The notes below the pieces were generated by a model that searched no databases, was not told the origin of the DNA, and saw nothing but the letters and a program-made list of their open reading frames with translations. A stretch of DNA of 64,000 nucleotides, taken from positions 1,116,001-1,180,000 of the forward strand of contig OZ025264.1 in the NCBI GenBank assembly GCA_964019135.1, read 5' to 3'. This stretch comes from Arenicola marina. Taxonomy: Eukaryota; Annelida; Polychaeta; Arenicolidae. Every line of letters begins with the position of its first letter. The stretch's first letter is position 1. Below are positions 47,270 through 58,363 of the stretch, in pieces. The position numbers and the translations under genes were made by a program.

Positions 47270-50200
47270 AATATGTGAAATAATAAAGAAATCACAGCCC
47301 GGAGCCCGCTGTGGACATTGGACATTGAGTCCACAAGGCTAGGCTGAACGTCACGCTGTGGGCTTGGGATCTTATATTGAAAGCCAGTGCCTGGACCGGG
47401 ACCCTGTTCGCCAACTTACTAGACCATGTGAATGAGGTTTCATTTCATTTTTAAAGATGTATATGTCTTGTCGAGACGTAGATCTTTCGTGTGATACCTC
47501 CTTTCATACAATATGGGAATTAATAAAGAAACTACAGCCCGGAGCCCGTTGTGGACATTGGGTCCACAAGCCTTAGCTGAGCGTCACGTCGTGGGCTTGG
47601 GGCCGTATATTTCAGGCCAGTGCCCGACAGGGACCCACTTCGCCAACTAATTTAGCCATGTAAATGATGTCTCCTTATATTTTAAAAGATGTACTGGTCT
47701 TGTCGGGATGTAGACCTTTCGTCTGACACCTCATTTGATATAATATGTGAATTAATAAAGAAACCACAGCCCGGAGCCCGTTGTGGACATTGGGTCCACA
47801 AGCCTTAGCTGAGCGTCACGGCGTGGGCTTAGGGCCGTATATTTCAGGCCAGTGCCCGACAGGGACCCACTTCGATAACTAATTTAGCCATGTAAATGAT
47901 GTCTCCTTATATTTTAAAAGATCTACCTGTCTTGTCGGGATGTAGACCTTTCGTATGACACCTCATGTGATATAATATGTGAATTAATAAAGAAACCACA
48001 GCCCGGAGCCCGTTGTGGACATTGGGTCCACAAGCCTTAGCTGAGCGTTACGGCGTGGGCTTGGGGCCGTATATTTCAGGCCAGTGCCCGACAGGGACCC
48101 ATTTCGCCAACTAATTTTGCCATGTAAATGATGTCTCCTTATATTTTAAAAGATCTACCTGTCTTATCGGGATGTAGACCTTTCGTATGACACCTCATGT
48201 GATATAATATGTGAATTAATAAAGAAACCACAGCCCGGAGCCCGTTGTGGATATTGGGTCCACAAGCCTTAGCTGAGCGTTACGGCGTGGGCTTGGGGCC
48301 GTATATTTCAGGCCAGTGCCCGACAGGGACCCATTTCGCCAACTAATTTTGCCATGTAAATGATGTCTCCTTATATTTTAAAAGATCTACCTGTCTTATC
48401 GGGATGTAGACCTTTCGTATGACACCTCATGTGATATAATATGTGAATTAATAAAGAAACCACAGCCCGGAGGCCGTTGTGGACATTGGGTCCACAAGCC
48501 TTAGCTGAGCGTTACGGCGTGGGCTTGGGGCCGTATATTTCAGGCCAGTGCCCGACAGGGACCCACTTCGCCAACTAATTTAGCCATGTAAATGATGTCT
48601 CCTTATATTTTAAAAGATTTACCTGTCTTGTCGGGATGTAGACCTTTCGTATGACAGCTCATGTGATATAACATGTGAATTAATAAAGAAACCACAGCCC
48701 GGAGCCCGTTGTGGACATTGGGTCCACAAGCCTAAAATGACTGTCACTGCGTGGGCTTGGAACGGTGATGGGTCGAGCATGTCGTGGGTCGAGTTGGTTT
48801 TGGGTCGAGTTGACTAGATACCGTATATTTCAGGCCGGTGCCCGACAGGGACCCACTTCGCCAACTAATTTAGCCATGTAAATGATGTCTCCTTATATAT
48901 TAAAAGATGTACTGGTCTTGTCGGGATGTAGACCTTTCGTATGACACCTCATGTGATATAACATGTGAATTAATAAAGAAACCACAGCCCGGAGCCCGTT
49001 GTGGATATTGGGTCCGCAAGCCTTAGCTGAGCGTTACGGCGTGGGCTTGGGGCCGTATATTTCAGGCCAGTGCCCGACAGGAACACATTTCGCCAACTAA
49101 TTTAGCCATGTAAATGATGTCTCCTTATATTTTAAAAGATGTACTGGTCTTGTCGGGATGTAGACCTTTCGTCTGACACCTCATTTGATATAATATGTGA
49201 ATTAATAAAGAAACCACAGCCCGGAGCCCGTTGTGGACATTGGGTCCACAAGCCTTAGCTGAGCGTTACGGCGTGGGCTTGGGGCCGTATATTTCAGGCC
49301 AGTGCCCGACAGGGACCCATTTCGCCAACTAATTTTGCCATGTAAATGATGTCTCCTTATATTTTAAAAGATCTACCTGTCTTATCGGGATGTAGACCTT
49401 TCGTATGACACCTCATGTGATATAATATGTGAATTAATAAAGAAACCACAGCCCGGAGGCCGTTGTGGACATTGGGTCCACAAGCCTTAGCTGAGCGTTA
49501 CGGCGTGGGCTTGGGGCCGTATATTTCAGGCCAGTGCCCGACAGGGACCCACTTCGCCAACTAATTTAGCCATGTAAATGATGTCTCCTTATATTTTAAA
49601 AGATTTACCTGTCTTGTCGGGATGTAGACCTTTCGTATGACAGCTCATGTGATATAACATGTGAATTAATAAAGAAACCACAGCCCGGAGCCCGTTGTGG
49701 ACATTGGGTCCACAAGCCTAAAATGAGTGTCACTGCGTGGGCTTGGAACGGTGATGGGTCGAGCATGTCGTGGGTCGAGTTGGTTTTGGGTCGAGTTGAC
49801 TAGATACCGTATATTTCAGGCCAGTGCCCGACAGGGACCCACTTCGCCAACTAATTTAGCCATGTAAATGATGTCTCCTTATATTTTAAAAGATGTACTG
49901 GTCTTGTCGGGATGTAGACCTTTCGTATGACACCTCATTTGATATAATATGTGAATTAATAAAGAAACCACAGCCCGGAGCCCGTTGTGGACATTGGGTC
50001 CACAAGCCTTAGCTGAGCGTCACGGCGTGGGCTTTGGGCCGTATATTTCAGGCCAGTGCCCGACAGGGACCCACTTCGATAACTAATTTAGCCATGTAAA
50101 TGATGTCTCCTTATATTTTAAAAGATCTACCTGTCTTGTCGGGATGTAGACCTTTCGTATGACACCTCATGTGATATAAGATGTGAATTAATAAAGAAAC

Positions 50201-50760
50201 CACAGCCCGGAGCCCGTTGTGGACATTGGGTCCACAAGCCTTAGCTGAGCGTCACGGCGTGGGCTTTGGGCCGCATATTTCAAGCCAGTGCCCGACAGGG
50301 ACCCACTTCGCCAACTAATTTAGCCATGTAAATGATGTCTCCTTATATTTTAAAAGATGTACTGGTCTTGTCGGGATGTAGACCTTTCGTATGACACCTC
50401 ATGTGATATAAGATGTGAATTAATAAAGAAACCACAGCCCGGAGCCCGTTGTGGACATTGGGTCCACAAGCCTTAGCTGAGCGTCACGGCGTGGGCTTTG
50501 GGCCGTATATTTCAGGCCAGTGCCCGACAGGGACCCACTTCGCCAATTAATTTTGCCATGTAAATGATGTCTCCTTATATTGTAAAAGATCTACCTGTCT
50601 TGTCGTGATGTAGACCTTTCGTAGGACACCTCATGTGATATAATATGTGAATTAATAAAGAAACCACAGCCCGGAGGCCGTTGTGGACATTGGGTCCACA
50701 AGCCTTAGCTGAGCGTCACGGCGTGGGCTTGGGGCCGTATATTACAGGCCAGTGCCTGAT
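47270..50760 (-). repeat. Right-arm satellite array, inverted
   Basis: About 15 units of the same satellite as 30150-36020, in opposite orientation (CAGCCCGGAGCCCGTTGTGG). Two units (around 48730-48830 and 49715-49810) carry the same cassette with TGGGTCGAG motifs. The unit hairpin is conserved. Confidence 0.97.
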
Positions 50761-52544
50761 AGTCTCCCCCCCCCCCCCCCCCCCAACTGATATACTGTGC
50801 CTGTGGTTGCCCGTCCCTGCATCAAACAGCGGAAAAATGTTTCCGGTGTTAAGTCACAGTTGGTCGTGTGCGACGTTTAGGGGCGCCCCCTGCCGTCGGA
50901 GACTGCTTGTGGACCCACAAGTCCACGGCTCCGGACGCAGTATTACCCAGCTCGCCGTTTCAGTCACCAAGACGTCAGCACTCCAGTTAGTATATATAAC
51001 AGGAACACGGTCTAAGCACCGTGGTTAGCACCGGCGCTGTGCGCATGCTCCGTCGCACGTTCCCTGCTGCCTGGCTGCTGCCTGGCTCCCTGTTAGAGCC
51101 AAGTGCACACATTTTCTGCTGTTGTATGTAATCACATGCCAGTTTCATAGATTAATCATCCCTTTTTGGGCGGTAAATCGTGAATCGTGTCTGTTTATCA
51201 AGCTCATATGTATTGAGGTCGATGACCATGGCATGGGGCGGCCAAATTAATTGGCATTTTGAAGGTGGGGGGGGGGGGGGGGGGCGGCGGTCATGATCCA
51301 GTGAATGTACATTTTCCTTAAAAAGAAGAATTTTTTTTGAGATTTGTAAGCCCATATAAATCATAATGCCGTTAGCTACCATTGAAAATGTAAAATTTTA
51401 ATGTCTGAGAAAGGGATTTTTAAATACTAGAGGCTACTATAAATAAGGCACTGCTGTATCAGCGGTGATAAAGCAAACCGTCAAATGTGTCCTTTATATT
51501 CTGGGACACCATTGAACTTCAGCGCAAGTGCCCCCAGTATTTGGTAGGGTCTAGGAAAAAGTCAGATGCTCCAACATTTGTTTGCAAAAATATGACTGCA
51601 ACAATCTAGTGTTGACACACTTTCTTGACATCAGAAGATAGAACAAGGTATATAGAATACGTAAGTACTATTATTGTACGCACCCACATTATAATAAAAG
51701 CTACAGTTGATTCCCTACTAACGTCGAAGGATTTTAACATTGTTACCATTGTGTCCCTAGAGAAGCGGGCTTGCCTGGGGGCACTTGCGCCAACATTGAA
51801 CTCTGTCACAGCACTGCTATATACTTATAAGTATTATTACAAGTATCGCAAAGTGCAAGAACTGATGACTTTTAACATTAAGTTGAAAACCTGTAGTTAA
51901 TTGGTATCACAGGCAATGTTAAGATACTCCATTTGGCAGTATGGCATGCATGGAATATGGACAAAAGACATTATTTATATTATTTATGATTTATGAAAAA
52001 ATATCAATAATTCTTCTGAAAATGGGATGTTCACCACCGAGCATGGGTTGACATGTATATGTTCTCTGAAAAAAAGGATGATTGATGACTTTATGGGGTA
52101 CTGACCATAGAATATCCAGTATTTTTTCTTGCAGCTTACAGATGATGCATAAAACACAATACAGCAAGTTGGATACGAAATACAAAGCAGATCTGGAGAA
52201 GATTTTTACATTAATTTTTATGACACAGTTGATTTACAAAGTTTCAATTTTTAGTGTGCAGTAGACATGTGATCAATGAGATATGAATAAGAGCTGATTT
52301 TGTATCATTGTCATGCATAATAGAATAAAAACATTACAAACATGGGAAATGCTTTGTCACTTTTTTTGTAGAAGTCCTGCAAATAAAGTTTCTTTTGGCC
52401 TAGCCTAGCACATCGCATTGTTTGATAATAAATATTTAATTTGCTACAATTAATCTACACACTACCGACATAAAACAGTTTTGACTGAATTGGGTGCTTT
52501 CTGATTTAAAAAAAAATGGCTGTATATAAAATTGGTGTAATTTG
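50761..52544. other. Outer edge of right arm, then unannotated DNA
   Basis: 50870-50945 carries the quasi-palindromic block (TGTGGACCCACAAGTCCAC, GGCTCCGGACGCAG) shared inverted with 30045-30100. A C-run (50766-50783) and a G-run (51267-51285) follow. GCGCAAGTGCCCCCAG at 51521 is repeated inverted at 51775. A possible acceptor and short frame at 52134-52263 are not convincing. Confidence 0.5.
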
Positions 52545-55500
52545 ATGCTACAAGGCTAGCACTGGGCTTGATTTGATGCTAAAAGCCTAGCACCAGACAT
52601 GGTTGGATACTAAAAGCCTAGCACCAGGCTTGATTTGATGCTACAAGACTAGCACCGGGAGTGGTTTGATGCTAAAAGCCTAGCACCAGACATGGTCGCA
52701 TACTAAAAGCCTAGCATCAGGCATGGTTTGATGCTAAAAGCCTAGCACCAGGCGTGGTTGCAAGCTACAATGCTAGCACCGGGCATGGTTTGATGCTAAA
52801 AGCCTAGCACCGGGCGTGGTTTGACGCTAAAAGCCTAGCACCGGGCGTGGTTTGATGCTAAAAGCCTATAGCACCGGGCATGACTTAATGCTACGAGGCT
52901 AGCACCGGGCGTGGTTTGACGCTAAAAGGCTAGCACCGGGCATGATTTAATGCTATGAGCCTAGCACCGGGCGTGGTTTGACGATAAAAGCCTAGCACCG
53001 GGCGTGGTTTGATGCTAAAAGCCTAGCACCGGGCATGATTTAATGCTACGAGGCTAGCAGCGGGCGTGGTTGGATACTGAAAGCCTAGCACCTGGCGTGG
53101 TTTCATGCTAAAAGCCTAGCACCGGGCGTGGTTTGACTAAAAGGCTAGCACCGGGCGTGGTTTGACTCTAAAAGGCTAGCACCGGGCGTGGTTGGGAACT
53201 AAAAGCCTGGCACCGGGCGTGGTTGGGAACTAAAAGCCTGGCACCGGGCGTGGTTTGATACTAAAAGCCTAGCACCGGGCATGGTTTGATGCTACGAGGC
53301 TAGCACCGGGCGTGGTTTGACGCTAAAAGGCTAGCACCGGGCATGATTTAATGCTATGAGCCTAGCACCGGGCGTGGTTTGACGATAAAAGCCTAGCACC
53401 GGGCGTGGTTTGATGCTAAAAGCCTAGCACCGGGCATGATTTAATGCTACGAGGCTAGCAGCGGGCGTGGTTGGATACTGAAAGCCTAGCACCTGGCGTG
53501 GTTTCATGCTAAAAGCCTAGCACCGGGCGTGGTTTGACTAAAAGGCTAGCACCGGGCGTGGTTTGACTCTAAAAGGCTAGCACCGGGCGTGGTTGGGAAC
53601 TAAAAGCCTGGCACCGGGCGTGGTTGGGAACTAAAAGCCTGGCACCGGGCGTGGTTTGATACTAAAAGCCTAGCACCGGGCATGGTTTGATGCTACGAGG
53701 CTAGCACCGGGCGTGGTTTGACGCTAAAAGGCTAGCACCGGGCATGATTTAATGCTATGAGCCTAGCACCGGGCGTGGTTTGACGATAAAAGCCTAGCAC
53801 CGGGCGTGGTTTGACGCTAAAAGCCTAGCACCGGGCATGATTTAATGCTACGAGGCTAGCAGCGGGCGTGGTTGGATACTGAAAGCCTAGCACCTGGCGT
53901 GGTTTCATGCTAAAAGCCTAGCACCGGGCGTGGTTTGACTAAAAGGCTAGCACCGGGCGTGGTTTGACTCTAAAAGGCTAGCACCGGGCGTGGTTTGATG
54001 CTAAAAGCCTAGCACCGGGCATGATTTAATGCTACGAGCCTAGCACCGGGCGTGCTTTGATACTAAAAGCCTAGAACCGGGCGTGGTTTGATACTAAAAG
54101 CCTAGCACCGGGCGTTGTTTGACGCTAAAAGCCTAGCACCGGGCATGGTTTGATACTAAAAGCCTAGCGCCGGGCGTGGTTTGACGCTAAAAGGCTAGCA
54201 CCGGGCGTGGTTTGATGCTAAAAGCCTAGCACCGGGCGTTGTTTGATACTAAAAGCCTACCACCGGGCATGGTTTGATGCTAAAAGCCTAGCACCGGGCG
54301 TGGTTTGACGATAAAAGCCTAGCACCGGGCGTGGTTTGACGATAAACGGCTAGCACCGGGCGTGGTTTGACGCTAAAAGCCTAGCACCGGGCATGGTTTG
54401 ATACTAAAAGCCTAGCACCGGGCGTGGTTTGACGCTAAAAGGCTAGCACCGGGCGTGGTTTGATGCTAAAAGCCTAGCACCGGGCGTGGTTTGATACTAA
54501 AAGCCTAGCACCGGGCATGGTTTGATGCTAAAAGCCTAGCACCGGGCGTGGTTTGACGATAAAAGCCTAGCACCGGGCGTGGTTTGATGCTAAAAGGCTA
54601 GCACCGGGCATGATTTAATGCTACGAGCCTAGCACCGGGCGTGGTTTGACGCTAAAAGGCTAGCACCGGGCGTGGTTTGACGCTAAAAGCCTAGAACCGG
54701 GCGTGCTTTGATACTAAAAACCTAGAACCGGGCGTGGTTTGACGCTAAAAGGCTAGCACCGGGCGTGGTTTGACGCTAAAAGGCTAGCACCGGGCGTGGT
54801 TTGACGATAAAAGCCTAGCACCGGGCGTGGTTTGATGCTAAAAGCCTAGCACCGGGCGTGGTTTGATGCTAAAAGCCTAGCACCGGGCATGGTTTGACGA
54901 TAAAAGCCTAGCACCGGGCGTGGTTTGATGCTAAAAGCCTAGCACCGGGCATGATTTAATGCTACGAGGCTAGCACCGGGCGTGGTTTGATACTAAAAGC
55001 ATAGCACCGGGCGTGGTTTGATGCTAAAAGGCTAGCACCGGCGTGGTTTGATGCTAAAAGGCTAGCACCGGGCGTGGTTTCATGCTAAAAGCCTAGCACC
55101 GGGCGTGGTTTGATACTAAAAGCCTAGCACCGGGCGTGGTTTGATACTAAAAGCCTAGAACCGGGCGTGGTTTGATACTAAAAGCCTAACACCGGGCGTG
55201 GTTTGACGCTAAAAGGCTAGCACCGGGCGTGGTTTGACGCTAAAAGCCTAGCACCGGGCATGGTTTGATACTAAAAGCCTAGCACCGGGCGTGGTTTGAC
55301 GCTAAAAGGCTAGCACCGGGCGTGGTTTGATGCTAAAAGCCTAGCACCGGGCGTGGTTTGATACTAAAAGCCTAGCACCGGGCATGGTTTGATGCTAAAA
55401 GCCTAGCACCGGGCGTGGTTTGACGATAAAAGCCTAGCACCGGGCGTGGTTTGATGCTAAAAGCCTAGCACCGGGCTTGATTTAATGCTACCAGCCTAGC

Positions 55501-56370
55501 ACCGGGCGTGGTTTGACGCTAAAAGGCTAGCACCGCGCGTGGTTTGACGCTAAAAGCCTAGAACCGGGCGTGCTTTGATACTAAAAGCCTAGAACCGGGC
55601 GTGGTTTGACGCTAAAGGCTAGCACCGGGCGTGGTTTGATGCTAAAAGCCTAGCACCGGGCGTGGTTTGATACTAAAAGCCTAGCACCGGGCATGGTTTG
55701 ATGCTAAAAGCCTAGCACCGGGCGTGGTTTGACGATAAAAGGCTAGCACCGGGCGTGGTTTGACGCTAAAAGCCTAGAACCGGGCGTGTTTTGATACTAA
55801 AAGCCTAGAACCGGGCGTGGTTTGACGCTAAAAGGCTAGCACCGGGCGTGGTTTGACGCTAAAAGCCTAGCACCGGGCGTGGTTTGACGATAAAAGCCTA
55901 GCACCGGGCGTGGTTTGATGCTAAAAGCCTAGCACCGGGCATGGTTTGATGCTAAAAGGCTAGCACCGGGCGTGGTTTGATGCTGAAAGCCGAGAACCGG
56001 GCGTGCTTTGATACTAAAAACCTAGAACCGGGCGTGGTTTGACGCTAAAAGGCTAGCACCGGGCATGGTTTGATACTAAAAGCCTAGCACCGGGCATGGT
56101 TTGATACTAAAAGCCTAGCACCGGGCATGGTTTGACGATAAAAGCCTAGCACCGGGCGTGGTTTGATGCTAAAAGCCTAGCACCGGGCATGATTTAATGC
56201 TACGAGGCTAGCAGCGGGCGTGGTTGGATACTGAAAGCCTGGCACCGGGCGTGGTTTGACTCTAAAAGCCTAGAACCGGGCGTGGTTTGACGCTAAAAGC
56301 CTAGCACCGGGCGTGGTTTGATGCTAAAAGCCTAGCACCGGGCGTTATTGGATGCTAAAAGCCTGGCGAC
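52545..56370. repeat. 3.8-kb tandem array A, 31-bp unit
   Basis: About 120 copies of GCACCGGGCGTGGTTTGATG followed by CTAAAAGCCTA, with many point variants (CATGATTTAATG, GACGATAAAAG). A higher-order block of about 405 bp, marked by GGTTGGATACTGAAAGCC, recurs at about 53065, 53470 and 53875, and again near 56225. Confidence 0.97.
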
Positions 56371-56599
56371 TAGAAACTCCACACTAGCGCCCCCTAATGA
56401 GAGCGTGTCGTTTTTCCGCTTTGTGTGATGCAACACTTTGTTAAACACGTGGTCAACCCACAGCGACAAATTCCACTGGAACAGGTCTGAGGTATTACTA
56501 TTTAATATTTAAATTGACATTGAAATTGGAACTCCTCGCTAACGTCGCTAGCATCGGGGTAGGCTATATGGTCCACGTACATCGCCAGCTTCGGGCTCT

Positions 56600-58160
56600 A
56601 TACACTGGTCCTCCACATGGCTAGCACCGGGACCTATTCAGTTCCACCTAGCACCGGGGTATATCAAGCTTCATAGGTTTGCACCGGGATATATCAGGCT
56701 CCATAGGTCTAGAACCGGGGTATATATCAGGCTCCATTGTTCTAGAACCGGGGTATATCAGGCTCCATAGTTCTAGAACCGGGGTATATATCAGGCTCCA
56801 TTGTTTTAGAACCGGGGTATATCAGGCTCCATAGGTCTAGAACCGGGGTATATATCAGGCTCCATTGTTCTAGAACCGGGGTATATCAGGCTCCATAGTT
56901 CTAGAACCGCGGTATATCATGCTCTATAGGTCTAGGACAGGGGCATATATCAGGCCCCATAGGTCTAGAACCGGTGTGTATCAGGCTCCATTGATCTGGA
57001 ACCGGGGTATATCAGGCTCCATAGGTCTAGAACCGCGGTATATCATGCTCTATAGGTCTAGGACAGGGGCATATATCAGGCCCCATAGGTCTAGAACCGG
57101 TGTGTATCAGGCTCCATTGATCTGGAACAGGGGTATATCAGGATCCATAGGTCTAGAACCGCGGTATATCATGCTCTATAGGTCTAGGACAGGGGCATAT
57201 ATCAGGCCCCATAGTTCTAGAACCGGGGTATATCAGGCTCCATAGTTCTAGAACCGGGGTATATCAGGCTTCTTAGATTTGCACCAGGGTATATCAGGCT
57301 CCTTAGGTCTATAACCGGGGTATATCAGGCTCCATAGTTCTAAAACCGGGGTATATGAGGCTCCATAGGTCTAGAACCGGGGTATATCAAGGTCCATAGG
57401 TCTAGAACAGGGGCATATCAGGCTCCATAGGTCTAGAACCGCGGTATATCATGGTCTATAGGTCTAGAACAGGGGCATATATCAGGCCCCATAGGTCTAG
57501 AATCGGTGTGTATCAGGCTCCATTGATCTGCAACCGGGGTATATGACGCTCTATAGGTCTAGAACCGCGGTATATCAGGCTCTAAAGGTCTAGAACAGGG
57601 GCATATATCAGGCCCCGTAGGTCTAGAACCGGTGTGTATCAGGCTCCAATGATCTGGAACCGGGGTTTATGACGCTCCAATGATCTGGAACCGGGGTTTA
57701 TGACGCTCCATAGGTCTAGAACCGCGGTATATCAGGCTCTAAAGGTCTAGAACAGAGACATATATCAGGCCCCGTAGGTCTAGAACCGGTGTGTATCAGG
57801 CTCCATTGATCTGGAACCGGGGTATATCAGGCTCCATAGGTCTAGAACCGCGGTATATCATGCTCTGTAGGTCTAGGACAGGGGCATATATCAGGCCCCA
57901 TAGGTCTAGAACCGGTGTGTATCAGGCTCCATTGATCTGGAACCGGGGTATACCAGGCTCCATAGGTCTAGAACCGCGGTACATCATGCTCGATAGGTCT
58001 AGAACAGGGGCATATATCAGGCCCCATAGGTCTAGAACCGGTGTGTATCAGGCTCCATTGAATTGATCTGGAATCGGGGTATATCACGCTCCATAGGTCT
58101 AGCACCGGGGTATATATCAGGGTCCACATGGCTTGCACTGGAGCATATCAGGGTTCACAT
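56600..58160. repeat. 1.5-kb tandem array B, 31-bp unit related to array A
   Basis: About 45 copies of CTAGAACCGGGGTATATCAG followed by GCTCCATAGGT. Variants are ATATATCAGG, CGGTATATCATGCTC and GGTGTGTATCAG. It keeps the CTAG(C/A)ACCGGG core and period of array A, and transitional units lie at 56615-56700. The 91-108-codon frames here are repeat artefacts. Confidence 0.95.
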
Positions 58161-58335
58161 GACTAGCACCGGGCTCTACTGATAAAAGTACACATCGCTG
58201 GCGCCGGGGTCGTAAAGGATAAGCTTATGAGGTTGTTACAGTATACCTTGCATATACTGTATGCCGTATTGAATATATTGTATGCCTTGAAGCAAATGTT
58301 TTTTAATGCTGGACAAAATGTTCTTCCTTTTGCAG

Positions 58336-58363
58336 ATTCATCAAATGAAAATGCCATCGGTCG
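58336..58363 (+). CDS. C48 peptidase gene, exon a
   Basis: Acceptor TTCCTTTTGCAG, donor GTCG|GTAAGT. Encodes IHQMKMPSV plus one base; may be preceded by further exons. Confidence 0.6.

Noticed and set aside
30045-50960. Assembly artefact as the cause of the inverted symmetry
   Set aside because: The arms differ in length, unit order and many bases, and each contains private insertions, so a simple mis-joined palindrome is unlikely.
52134-52263. Possible terminal exon after TTTTTTCTTGCAG
   Set aside because: The frame shows no recognisable motif and no partner exon was found; left unannotated.
56919-58066. Frames of 91-108 codons with RSRTGAYIRPHRSRTGVYQ
   Set aside because: Read-through of the 31-bp array B, where 93 bp equals three units.
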